In this document: positions 15,762 through 24,066 of the stretch, piece by piece
Layout of the letters: every line of letters begins with the position of its first letter
Position numbering within the stretch: position 1 is the stretch's first letter
Assembly: GCA_023389105.1 (NCBI GenBank)
Contig: JAEWEY010000008.1
Coordinates: 1 to 46,263, forward strand
Source: Pseudomonadota bacterium
Lineage (GTDB): Bacteria > Pseudomonadota > Alphaproteobacteria > Sphingomonadales > Sphingomonadaceae
Reading direction: 5' to 3'
Length of the DNA stretch: 46,263 nucleotides
Made by a program: the position numbers and the translations under genes
The notes under the pieces: model-generated
Databases searched by the model: none
Told to the model about the DNA's origin: nothing
What the model saw: the letters and a program-made list of their open reading frames with translations, nothing else

Positions 15762-16779
15762 TCGTTCGACCGTGTTCGAAATGCTTCAACCGGTCCCTGA
15801 GCGGGAGGTGGGCGCTGCCGGCTTCGCCGACTCCCTGAACGACGCCCGCGACCCGTTCGTCGTTCGGGGTATCGGACGGAACTGGCCGCTGGTCCGCGCC
15901 GGGCTTAGAAGTCCGGACGATGCGCGAAGCTATCTAAAGGCCCGCGCGCGAGATCGTAAGTTCACGGTGAACATCGGCGCGCCGGGCGGCGGCGGACGCC
16001 TGTTCTACGACAGCGAAATGGGGTTGAATTTTCGCACTGCCCAAGGCCCATTCGCCGAAATCCTCGATGGCATTGCGGTGAACGAGGGAAATCCGGATGC
16101 ACCGGTAATCTATCTCGCGTCCGTCGACATCGGAAATTACTTTGACGGACTGGGCGATGAGAATTGTTTGCCGCTGGGCGAACGCAATCTGATCGAGAGC
16201 ATCTGGATCGGCAGCCGGACGCGCGTCGCCGCGCACACCGACGTACCGAATAACGTAGCCGTCTGCGCGGTCGGGCGCCGGCGCTTCACGCTTTTCCCGC
16301 CGGATCAATTTGCCAATCTGTATCCGGGGCCGGTCGAAAATACACCCGCGGGGCGGCCGATCAGCATGGTCGACTTTCACCGGCCCGATTTCGATACGTA
16401 CCCGCGCTTCCGGGAAGCGCTGCAGCACGGTCTGGTGGCCGATCTTGAGCCCGGTGACGCGATCTTCGTGCCGTCATTATGGTGGCATCACGTCGAAGGG
16501 CTGTCGCCATTCAACGTCCTGGTAAATTACTGGTGGCGCGACGTGCCGGCCTTTCTCGGCAAGCCCGAAGACGCGCTTAATCATGCGATGCTGGCGATCC
16601 GGGATCTTTCCGACGCCGACAAGGCGATCTGGCGTCAATTGTTCGATTTTTACGTGTTCGGGAATGGTCCTGCGGTCACTGAACACATCCCTGAAGGCGC
16701 GCGCGGCGTGCTTGATCCGCTGACGCCGCAAACGGCGGGCCGGATCCGCGCCTTTCTGCTCCGGAGCCTGTCGCGATGA
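15754..16779 (+). CDS. JmjC/cupin_8-type Fe(II)/2-oxoglutarate oxygenase-like protein
   Basis: A 341-residue protein of the cupin-like JmjC group (cupin_8), relatives of FIH-type hydroxylases and human JMJD5/TYW5. The PFVVRGIGRNWPLVRAG opening is the family start. The metal triad is intact: H161-x-D163 (AAHTDVPNN) and H245 or H246 in SLWWHHVEGL, with a DAIFVPSLWWHHV strand. That predicts a working Fe(II)-dependent oxygenase acting on a protein or small molecule in the cytoplasm. It overlaps SapC by 8 bp and halogenase 2 by ATGA (16776-16779). In this position it is a plausible partner of the halogenase-like flavoproteins. The substrate is unknown. Confidence 0.85.
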   Translation: MADRSTVFEMLQPVPEREVGAAGFADSLNDARDPFVVRGIGRNWPLVRAGLRSPDDARSYLKARARDRKFTVNIGAPGGGGRLFYDSEMGLNFRTAQGPFAEILDGIAVNEGNPDAPVIYLASVDIGNYFDGLGDENCLPLGERNLIESIWIGSRTRVAAHTDVPNNVAVCAVGRRRFTLFPPDQFANLYPGPVENTPAGRPISMVDFHRPDFDTYPRFREALQHGLVADLEPGDAIFVPSLWWHHVEGLSPFNVLVNYWWRDVPAFLGKPEDALNHAMLAIRDLSDADKAIWRQLFDFYVFGNGPAVTEHIPEGARGVLDPLTPQTAGRIRAFLLRSLSR

Positions 16780-18275
16780 GTGAGTGGAAATTGCGGCGCA
16801 TCGTCATCGCCGGGGGCGGCACGGCCGGTTGGATGGCGGCTGCCGCGCTTGGCCGCACGCTCGGCCATATCGCCGACATCACGCTGGTCGAGTCCGATGC
16901 CATCGGCACCATCGGCGTTGGCGAAAGCACCATCCCACCGATCGTAACCTTCAATAATTTGCTGGGAATCGACGAGGCGCGTTTCATGCGCGCAACGCAG
17001 GCGACCTTCAAACTCGGCGTTCAGTTCGAAAATTGGAAGCAGGTCGGCGAGAGCTATTTCCACAGCTTCGGGACCGCAGGAAAGGACCATTGGTCCGCAG
17101 GCTTCCAGCATTTCTGGCTGAACGGTTTGAGCCGAGGCCACGATGCGCCGCTCGACGATTATTGCATCGAGCTAAAGGCTGCCCTCGAGAATCGCTTCGC
17201 GCACCTTCCAAACAACGGAATGAATTACGCCTATCAGCTCGATTCGACGCTGTACGCGAAGTTCCTGCGCCTGATGGCGGAGGGCGATGGCGTGCGCCGG
17301 CAGGAAGGCAAGATCGCCTCGGTCCAGCAGAACGCGGCAAACGGGTTCATCCGCTCACTGACGTTGGAAAGCGGCCAGATTATCGAGGGAGATCTCTTCC
17401 TCGATTGCACTGGCTTCCGGGCGTTGTTGATGGATGCCACGCTGGGTGTCGGATTCGACAATTGGAAGCATTGGCTGCCCTGCAATCGAGCCATCGCCGT
17501 GCAAACCAATTCCGTCGGCCCGGCTGTGCCTTACACGCGCGCAATGGCGCATGACGCAGGGTGGCAATGGCGCATTCCGTTGCAGCATCGCATGGGGAAT
17601 GGGATCGTCTATTCGAGCCAGTATCTGGACGACGACGGTGCGATGGAGCGGTTGCTCGGCAACATTGCGGGCGATCCGATCACGAAGCCCAATCAGCTCA
17701 AATTCGTTACCGGCGCCCGGTCCCAGCAGTGGGCAAAGAATTGTGTCGCGATCGGCTTGTCGGGCGGCTTCATCGAGCCCCTGGAATCAACCGCGATCCA
17801 CCTCATCCAGCGCGCGGTCCTGCGGCTGATCCGGATGCTGCCAATGGCCGAGATTAGCCAGCGCGATATTGACGAATTCAACGACCAGCAGCTGACCGAC
17901 ATGGTCCAGATCCGAGACTTCATCATCCTCCACTATAAGGCGACGGAGCGGCGCGACAGCCCGTTCTGGCGCTACGTCGCCGACATGCCGATCCCGGACG
18001 CCCTCGCGCAGAAGATGGAGCTGTTCCGTGAGACTGGGCGCGTGTTCCGCAAGAACGAGGAACTGTTCCAAGAGAATAGCTGGGTGCAGGTCATGCTGGG
18101 GCAGGGGGTAACGCCACGCGCCCACCATCCTATCGCCGCCAAACTGAGCGACGCCGAGCTGAATGGGTTGCTGACCGGTATCAGGGAAAGCGTCGCGCGC
18201 ACGGTGCGCACCCTGCCAACGCATCAGGATTATATCGGCCGCTACTGCGATGCGTCCGAGGCTGACGCGGCATGA
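16776..18275 (+). CDS. Tryptophan halogenase-like flavoprotein 2 (canonical motifs)
   Basis: A 499-residue paralogue of halogenase 1 with all classical flavin-dependent halogenase features: GGGTAG (13-18) for FAD, K79 in ATFKLGVQF (the same number as PrnA K79), WQWRIP (263-268) matching the WxWxIP motif that blocks mono-oxygenation, and EPLEST (334-339) with the catalytic-position E337 and Ser338. By sequence it could form hypohalous acid and halogenate an aromatic substrate. Enzymes of this clade occur in glycan-use loci and their substrates are not established. It is translationally coupled on both sides (ATGA with the JmjC-cupin gene and with GH16). Confidence 0.9.
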   Translation: MSEWKLRRIVIAGGGTAGWMAAAALGRTLGHIADITLVESDAIGTIGVGESTIPPIVTFNNLLGIDEARFMRATQATFKLGVQFENWKQVGESYFHSFGTAGKDHWSAGFQHFWLNGLSRGHDAPLDDYCIELKAALENRFAHLPNNGMNYAYQLDSTLYAKFLRLMAEGDGVRRQEGKIASVQQNAANGFIRSLTLESGQIIEGDLFLDCTGFRALLMDATLGVGFDNWKHWLPCNRAIAVQTNSVGPAVPYTRAMAHDAGWQWRIPLQHRMGNGIVYSSQYLDDDGAMERLLGNIAGDPITKPNQLKFVTGARSQQWAKNCVAIGLSGGFIEPLESTAIHLIQRAVLRLIRMLPMAEISQRDIDEFNDQQLTDMVQIRDFIILHYKATERRDSPFWRYVADMPIPDALAQKMELFRETGRVFRKNEELFQENSWVQVMLGQGVTPRAHHPIAAKLSDAELNGLLTGIRESVARTVRTLPTHQDYIGRYCDASEADAA

Positions 18276-19144
18276 TCGGGCTCGCGCTCATGGCCGCGGC
18301 CGCTGCTACACCGGCCGATAATTGGCAGCTCGTCTGGAGCGACGAGTTCGACGGCCAGTCAATCGACAAGAGCAAATGGAGCTTCGCCGTCGAATGCTGG
18401 GGCGGCGGGAATAACGAGCGGCAATGCTACACGGATCGTAATGCCGAAGTCCGCAACGGCGTGCTGACGATTACCGCCCGTCCCGAAAAAACGACCGGTC
18501 CCGATCTTCCGGAGTCACAGCGCAAACCGGGCGAGCCGGTCGCGACAAAAACGCAGCCTTACTCCTCATCCAAGCTGACGACCGCCGGCAAGGCACAATG
18601 GAAATACGGCCGCTTCGAAATCCGCGCCCGGTTGCCGAAGGGGCAGGGCACTTGGCCGGCGATCTGGATGCTGCCCTCGGACTGGGCTTATGGGCCATGG
18701 GCTGCGTCCGGCGAAATCGACATATTGGAGACGGTTAACCTCGGCGCGCCCTGCACCGAATGTCCGAGCGGCAAGGAAGACCGGGTCCTCGGAACCTTGC
18801 ATTTCGGTGGGGTGAACCCGCGCAACAAGCACAAGGGCGAGGAGCTGTTCTACCCTCCGATCCTCGACGGCAAGTTTCACACGTTTGGACTGACCTGGTG
18901 GCCGGACCGAATGGTCTGGACGGTCGACGGCAGGGCCTATGCAACCCGCACGGCCTCCGAATGGTACACGGAGAGCAGCAACGCGCCCGGCGCGCCGTTC
19001 AACAAACCTTTCTACCTCATCCTCAACCTGGCTGTCGGCGGCGGATTGCCCGAAAGTCGCGACCTGAAGAGCGTCGACCCGAAGGCATTTCCCGCCAAGT
19101 TCGACGTCGATTACGTCCGCGTGTGGGCGCTGAAGGGCGGCTAA
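18272..19144 (+). CDS. GH16 endo-beta-1,3-glucanase (laminarinase type)
   Basis: A 290-residue glycoside hydrolase family 16 enzyme. The catalytic motif is GEIDILE (137-143): nucleophile E138, D140 and acid/base E143, in the bulged laminarinase form. Also visible are WSDEFDG at the start, KYGRFEIRARLPKGQGTWPAIWMLP before the motif, FHTFGLTWWPDRMVWTVDG, and the final VDYVRVWA strand. It would cleave internal beta-1,3 bonds of laminarin-like glucans. The leader (IGLALMAAAAATPA) is hydrophobic but has no Lys/Arg, so export is likely but not certain. The ATG overlaps the stop of halogenase 2, which forces this start and couples its translation to the upstream module. Confidence 0.9.
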   Translation: MIGLALMAAAAATPADNWQLVWSDEFDGQSIDKSKWSFAVECWGGGNNERQCYTDRNAEVRNGVLTITARPEKTTGPDLPESQRKPGEPVATKTQPYSSSKLTTAGKAQWKYGRFEIRARLPKGQGTWPAIWMLPSDWAYGPWAASGEIDILETVNLGAPCTECPSGKEDRVLGTLHFGGVNPRNKHKGEELFYPPILDGKFHTFGLTWWPDRMVWTVDGRAYATRTASEWYTESSNAPGAPFNKPFYLILNLAVGGGLPESRDLKSVDPKAFPAKFDVDYVRVWALKGG

Positions 19145-19167
19145 TCGTGGCGAGGGGGGATTAACGG

Positions 19168-20223
19168 ATGGGGCGCCGCCGCCAGCAGGTGACGATACGG
19201 CACGTCGCGGCAGACGCGGGCGTGAGCCTGCAAACCGTCAGCCGAGTCATCAATCGCGAGCCGAACGTGCGCCCGGAGATGGTCGAGCGCGTGCAGGCGT
19301 CGATCGACAAGCTGGGATACGTGCCTTCGATCGCGGCGCAGCGGCTGAGCGGATCACGCTCGTACCTGATCCTCGCCCTCAACGACCGCGATCGCACCAT
19401 CGCGGACTGGCGGGAGCGGCAAGGCACCGACTGGGTCGACCAGATGCTGCTCGGCGGAATGCTTAAGGCCGCCGAATATGGCTACCGAATGATGTTCGAG
19501 CTGGTCGACACGCATGACGATCATGTTGCGCGCGAGCTGAAAGCCACCATCGCCGCCCTGCAGCCCGACGGCATCATTCTGACGCCACCGCACTCCGAGG
19601 ATGCCAAGATCTGCGAAGTGCTGGCGGAGGCGGGCATCGTGTTCGCGCGGATAGGCTCGATCCAGCCCGGACCCGGAATCGCCATGACGATGGACGACGA
19701 TCACGCGGCAGCGCTGGCGACGGCGCACCTGGCCGATCTTGGGCATAGGCGGATTGGTTTCATCAGCGGTTCAACGGAATACTCGCTCAGCCAATGGCGC
19801 GTGGAGGGCTGGCGATCCGAGATGCAGCGTCGCGGCCTAGCAACCGATGGCCTGCTCGGCGAAGGCGACTTCAGTTACGAATCCGGCTTGGCCGCCGCGG
19901 CCCGTTTGCTCGAGAGCAAGAAGAGAGCAACCGCGATCATTGCGAGCAACGACCGCATGGCGCTCGCGACGCTGGCGAAGGCAAAGGAGTTGGGCCTCGA
20001 GGTGCCACGTGATTTGTCCATCGTGAGCTTCGACAACACACCGATCGTGAATTTCACTGAGCCGAAGCTCACGGCGGTCGACCAGCCGGTTGCTGCGACC
20101 GCTTCAAAAGCGATCGAGATGATCATCCGGCAATTGCGCGGTGAAGAAGTGCCGGACGAACCCATCGTCGTCGAGGCTGGGCTCGTCGCGCGTAATTCGA
20201 CCGCTGCACCGCTTGGTCTTTGA
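19168..20223 (+). CDS. LacI family transcriptional regulator
   Basis: A 351-residue sugar-responsive regulator. The N-terminal HTH and hinge read VTIRHVAADAGVSLQTVSRVINREPNVRPEMVERV (residues 8-42), then LGYVPSIAAQRLSGSRS, the hinge that binds the centre of palindromic operators. The C-terminal periplasmic-binding-protein-like domain (LGHRRIGFISGSTEYSLSQWRVEGW, ASNDRMALATLAKAKELG) binds the inducer. It lies 23 bp after GH16 with GGGGGG-type purines before the ATG, so it is probably in the same transcript. Likely targets are the AACGTT-centred sites before the TonB-dependent receptor and GH3. Confidence 0.93.
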   Translation: MGRRRQQVTIRHVAADAGVSLQTVSRVINREPNVRPEMVERVQASIDKLGYVPSIAAQRLSGSRSYLILALNDRDRTIADWRERQGTDWVDQMLLGGMLKAAEYGYRMMFELVDTHDDHVARELKATIAALQPDGIILTPPHSEDAKICEVLAEAGIVFARIGSIQPGPGIAMTMDDDHAAALATAHLADLGHRRIGFISGSTEYSLSQWRVEGWRSEMQRRGLATDGLLGEGDFSYESGLAAAARLLESKKRATAIIASNDRMALATLAKAKELGLEVPRDLSIVSFDNTPIVNFTEPKLTAVDQPVAATASKAIEMIIRQLRGEEVPDEPIVVEAGLVARNSTAAPLGL

Positions 20224-21409
20224 TCGTCAGCCTTCGACGCGGCAGCCGGCCGCGTTCCTGTGGCTGTACGCGCTGGCTTGGGCCGGTGGCGCGGTCGCCT
20301 ACGTTCCATTCCTGACGATCCTGCTCCCCGCGCGGGTCGAGACCATGACCGGCGACGCCGTTCGATGGCTCGCCTACATGACTTTCTTCGGCGCAATTGC
20401 GGCCAGCGTCGGGGGCATAATATTCGGCTGGCTAAGCGACCGGACCCGGACCCGGCGGCCGTGGATTGCCGCCGGCTTGGTCAGCACGATCCTGCTCATT
20501 CACCTCGTGCCCTTTGTTGCTCACCCAATGGGTCTGCTGTTGCTCATCGTGGTCTGGCAGCTGGCGCTGAACATGATGCTGGCGCCGCTGGCTGCCTGGG
20601 CGGCCGATCATGTGCCCGCGCGTCAGCTGGGTTCGCTCGGCGGGCTTCTCGCGTTCTCGCCGGCCCTGGGATCGGCGGCGGGCGCGATCGTCACGATCCG
20701 CGGAATGGCCACGCCCGACGAGCGCCTGACGTTGGTCGCCGTCCTCGTCGCCGTTTGCGTCGTGCCCGCGCTGTTGATCGGTCATCCCGCGTCGAGGGCG
20801 GATGAAGCGGCGGCGCAAGCAGACGCGGTAGTTGCCGCGCCGGCGCGGAGCATCGCGGTGTCGATGTGGGTTGCGCGGTTTCTGGTGCAGATCTCGGAAG
20901 CCGCGCTTTTCGCCTACCTCTACTATTATTTCCGCTCGATCGATTCGACGCGGGATGCCGCATCGATTGCGCGGCTGTTTGGACTCGTTGTCGGCGCCTC
21001 GGTCCCAGTGGCGCTGTTGATCGGTCGCTGGTCCGATCGGCACCACCGTCCAATTGCGCCCTTGTTCGTGGCGGCAACGCTCGGCGGATTAGCGCTAATC
21101 GCGATGGCTACTGCCGGCGACGCAATGCAAGCGACCGCCGGGTACGTCTTGTTCGGGCTGACGACGACGGTCTTTCTCTCGCTTCATTCCGCCCAGACGT
21201 TCCGGGTGCTGCGCAAGAGCAGCCGGCGCGGGCGCGATCTTGGCGTCTTCAACCTGACGAACACATCGCCGTCGCTAATCATGCCTTGGCTGACCGTCTC
21301 GATCGTGCCGGCCTTTGGCTTTCAGGGCCTGTTCGCCCTGCTTTCAGCTTTCTCGCTCAGCGCGGCCGCCATCCTGCTGGTTGTGGCTCGCAAAGTTCGT
21401 CGCGCTTGA
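20213..21409 (+). CDS. MFS transporter, probable sugar/oligosaccharide permease
   Basis: A 398-residue, 12-helix major facilitator protein of the inner membrane. After the first helices there is a charged MFS loop, GWLSDRTRTRRPW; the matching loop in the second half is GRWSDRHHRP. The gene follows LacI in the glucan locus, so uptake of glucose or short glucans into the cytoplasm is the likely role. The start is uncertain: TTG at 20213 (overlapping the LacI stop by 11 bp) is the first plausible codon before the first helix. The only upstream ATG is at 20141, 83 bp inside lacI. A 6-bp hairpin (CGCGAA/TTCGCG, 21411-21427) directly follows the stop. Confidence 0.8.
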   Translation: MVFDRQPSTRQPAAFLWLYALAWAGGAVAYVPFLTILLPARVETMTGDAVRWLAYMTFFGAIAASVGGIIFGWLSDRTRTRRPWIAAGLVSTILLIHLVPFVAHPMGLLLLIVVWQLALNMMLAPLAAWAADHVPARQLGSLGGLLAFSPALGSAAGAIVTIRGMATPDERLTLVAVLVAVCVVPALLIGHPASRADEAAAQADAVVAAPARSIAVSMWVARFLVQISEAALFAYLYYYFRSIDSTRDAASIARLFGLVVGASVPVALLIGRWSDRHHRPIAPLFVAATLGGLALIAMATAGDAMQATAGYVLFGLTTTVFLSLHSAQTFRVLRKSSRRGRDLGVFNLTNTSPSLIMPWLTVSIVPAFGFQGLFALLSAFSLSAAAILLVVARKVRRA

Positions 21410-21438
21410 TCGCGAAGAGGATTCGCGCGACAGTCGAT

Positions 21439-21452
21439 TGAGAACGTTAACA
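21439..21452 (+). promoter_or_regulatory. Second AACGTT-centred operator candidate, before GH3
   Basis: TGAGAACGTTAACA lies 21 bp before the GH3 start, in a 63-bp gap. It is an imperfect palindrome (10 of 14 positions symmetric) and matches the site before the receptor (AGTGAACGTTCACA, 10332-10345) at 11 of 14 positions. It probably gives GH3 its own regulated transcription. Confidence 0.5.
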
Positions 21453-21472
21453 TTGCGGGGAGAGCAGGGTCC

Positions 21473-23938
21473 ATGAAGAATATGAAACAGTGGGCAATGC
21501 TGGCCGCGGCGACCTGTCTGGGTTCGCATCCCGCGCTTGCGCAAAAGCCGAACGAGGCCACCGCTCACGCGGCCCGATGGCCTACCGCGCGCAGCCCTGC
21601 CGCGATCACCGACCCAGCGACGGAGCGGATGATTACGCAGCTAATGGCGCGAATGACCGTCGAGCAGAAGGTCGGTCAACTCATCCAGGCGGACATCAGC
21701 ACGATTACCCCCGCGGACCTGCAGACCTATCCGCTCGGCTCGATCCTTGCCGGCGGGAATAGCGGTCCCAACGGCAACGAACGTTCCGATGCGGCAGCGT
21801 GGAGCCGGCTGGTCGGCGAATATCGTACCGCCTCGCTCAAGCCGGGACCGAACGGTGTCGCTATTCCGATCCTGTTCGGCGTCGATGCCGTTCATGGCCA
21901 TAGCAACCTGCCGAATGCCACCATCTTTCCGCACAACATCGGGCTCGGCGCCGCGCATGATCCGGGGCTGATCCAGCGGATCGGCGCCGCCACCGCGGAT
22001 GAGGTTGCTGCAAGCGGGATCGAATGGACCTTCGCCCCGACGCTGGCGTCTCCGCAGGACCTTCGCTGGGGCCGCAGCTATGAGGGTTATTCGTCGGACC
22101 CGAAGCAGATCGCGGAATATGCACGCGCAATGATCACGGGTTTACAAGGTCCGCTGCGGGCCGGTCTCCCGGTGGGTCCGCATCACGTCGCCGCCAGTGC
22201 GAAGCACTTCCTTGCCGACGGAGGTACCTTCGACGGTCGGGATCAGGGCGACGCCAGGATCGACGAAGCGACGCTGATCGCACGGCATGCGGCGGGTTAT
22301 CCGGCCGCGATCGATGCGGGCACGCTGACGGTGATGATCAGCTTCTCGAGCTGGAACGGGGTCAAGAACCACGGCAACCGCAGCCTGATCACGGATGTCT
22401 TGAAAGGTCGAATGGGTTTCGAGGGATTGGTAGTCGGCGACTGGAACGGCCACGGCCAGGTCACGGGCTGCACGGTCACCGATTGCGCGGCATCGGTTAA
22501 TGCTGGTCTCGACCTCTACATGGCGCCCGACAGCTGGAAGGGCTTGTATGCCAGCCTGCTTGCGGAGGCGAAATCGGGCGCAGTGCCCGCGGCGCGGATC
22601 GACGATGCCGTGCGGCGCATTCTGCGCGTCAAAGCCAAGCTTGGCCTGCTCGGCTCGAAAGTCGAGCGGCGCCTGGATCCGAGCCGTATCGGCGCGCCGG
22701 AGCATCTCGCACTTGCGCGCGAAGCCGTCGCGAAGTCGCTTGTACTCCTTAAGAACAATGGGTCGGTTCTGCCGATCAAGCCGGGGGCAAAGGTGCTCGT
22801 TGCCGGGCCAGGGGCCGACAACATCGCCATGCAGGCGGGCGGTTGGACAGTCAGCTGGCAAGGTAGCGACGTCACCAATGCCGACTTCACCAATGGACAA
22901 ACGATCTACTCGGCGGTCGCAGAAGCCGTGGCCGCATCTGGCGGCACGGCAATGTTGTCCGCCGACGGCAGCTTCGCAGACAAGCCGGACGTCGCGATCG
23001 TCGTCTTCGGTGAAAAGCCGTACGCCGAATTTCTGGGGGATGTGCCGACCCTGGCCTATCAGCCGGGTGATCAGCGTGATCTTGCGCTGCTGAAAAAGCT
23101 CAAGGCCTCAGGCGTTCCGGTCGTCTCGGTCTTCCTGTCGGGGCGACCACTATTCGTGTCGCCGGAAATCAATGCGTCCGATGCATTCGTGGCGGCGTGG
23201 CTACCGGGAACGCAGGGACGGGGCATTGCCGATGTGCTGGTGGCTGGAAAGAACGGGCGCGCGAAGCGCGATTTTACGGGCAGGCTGTCGTTCGCGTGGC
23301 CTGCAGATGCTCGTTCGCCGGTAGCAACGCCGTTGTTCCAGCGCGGTTACGGTCTGACCTATGCCAAGTCTGCGCGCGTCGCTGCGCTGTCCGAAGACCC
23401 ACGCATGGATCTCGCCGCTGCGGTCGACATCGATCACCTGATCATTGCCGGTCGGGCGGCCGGGCCGTGGTCGATGAACCTTGGCGACGCGGCAGGTGGG
23501 CGGGTCGTCATGGGCAACTCCGCGAGCAGCCTTGGCGGCAAGATTGCAATGACTGCCGTTGACCTATCGGCGCAGGAGGATGGGCGCCGCTTCCGCTGGA
23601 ACGGTCCCGCCAGCCTTTCGATCGATGGTGCCCCGGGTGACTTTACGCGCCAGCTCAATAACGCCTTTGCGCTGCGGCTGGATCTTGCCGCCTATGCCGT
23701 GCCGGGACCGGTGCAGCTCACATTCGCTGGAAAGACGCTCGACATCAGCAGGATCTTGCGCGCCCTTCCGCCAGGCAAGCTAGCCACCGCGAGGATTCCG
23801 CTGCGCTGCTTCGCCAACGCCGGAGCCACGGTGAGCGCGGTCGGTACGCCGCTGAAGATCGAAGCGGGAGCCGGCACCGATCTCGCAATCCGGACCGCGA
23901 CGGTTGAGGCAGTGGGCGAAAATTTGCCCTGCTCTTAA
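21473..23938 (+). CDS. GH3 exo-beta-glucosidase with ExoP-like C-terminal domain
   Basis: An 821-residue exported glycoside hydrolase family 3 enzyme. The signal peptide ends at PALAQ (residue 24). The GH3 TIM barrel carries KVGQLIQAD, GVDAVHG (136-142), KHF (244-246) and the nucleophile D323 in VVGDWNG. The alpha/beta sandwich follows (LVLLKNNGSVLPIKPGAKVLVAG, then LPGTQGRGIADVL). The last 160 residues resemble the jelly-roll C-terminal domain of the exo-1,3/1,4-beta-glucanase ExoP of Pseudoalteromonas. It would release glucose from beta-glucan oligosaccharides in the periplasm, the step after GH16 and the receptor. GGGGAGAG precedes the ATG. It has its own operator-like site, so it is probably transcribed separately from the upstream operon. 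Confidence 0.92.
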   Translation: MKNMKQWAMLAAATCLGSHPALAQKPNEATAHAARWPTARSPAAITDPATERMITQLMARMTVEQKVGQLIQADISTITPADLQTYPLGSILAGGNSGPNGNERSDAAAWSRLVGEYRTASLKPGPNGVAIPILFGVDAVHGHSNLPNATIFPHNIGLGAAHDPGLIQRIGAATADEVAASGIEWTFAPTLASPQDLRWGRSYEGYSSDPKQIAEYARAMITGLQGPLRAGLPVGPHHVAASAKHFLADGGTFDGRDQGDARIDEATLIARHAAGYPAAIDAGTLTVMISFSSWNGVKNHGNRSLITDVLKGRMGFEGLVVGDWNGHGQVTGCTVTDCAASVNAGLDLYMAPDSWKGLYASLLAEAKSGAVPAARIDDAVRRILRVKAKLGLLGSKVERRLDPSRIGAPEHLALAREAVAKSLVLLKNNGSVLPIKPGAKVLVAGPGADNIAMQAGGWTVSWQGSDVTNADFTNGQTIYSAVAEAVAASGGTAMLSADGSFADKPDVAIVVFGEKPYAEFLGDVPTLAYQPGDQRDLALLKKLKASGVPVVSVFLSGRPLFVSPEINASDAFVAAWLPGTQGRGIADVLVAGKNGRAKRDFTGRLSFAWPADARSPVATPLFQRGYGLTYAKSARVAALSEDPRMDLAAAVDIDHLIIAGRAAGPWSMNLGDAAGGRVVMGNSASSLGGKIAMTAVDLSAQEDGRRFRWNGPASLSIDGAPGDFTRQLNNAFALRLDLAAYAVPGPVQLTFAGKTLDISRILRALPPGKLATARIPLRCFANAGATVSAVGTPLKIEAGAGTDLAIRTATVEAVGENLPCS

Positions 23939-23978
23939 TGCGCTTTGGAGCCGAGCCGCGCAGGATTGAGGATTTCCG

Positions 23979-24052
23979 TGGATGCCCCGCGTGGATTCGA
24001 ACCACGATTGACGGAGTCAGAGTCCGTAGTCTTACCATTAGACGACGGGGCA
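23979..24052 (-). tRNA. tRNA-Gln (anticodon CTG)
   Basis: The minus strand folds as a full cloverleaf. The acceptor stem TGCCCCG/CGGGGCA has the U1-A72 pair typical of glutamine tRNA, the D arm contains TAATGGTAAGA, and the anticodon stem ACGGA/TCCGT encloses loop CTCTGAC with anticodon CTG (reads CAG). The T arm contains GTTCGAATC. CCA is encoded at the 3' end (23981-23979). The discriminator base read from the sequence is T. A near-consensus promoter lies just upstream. The gene lies between GH3 and ppx. Confidence 0.93.
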
Positions 24053-24066
24053 GCTTGGGAGCGGGC

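Noticed and set aside
13507..18275. Reading the halogenase-like pair as a secondary-metabolite cluster
   Set aside because: There are no tailoring, NRPS/PKS or tryptophan genes nearby; all neighbours concern glycan uptake.
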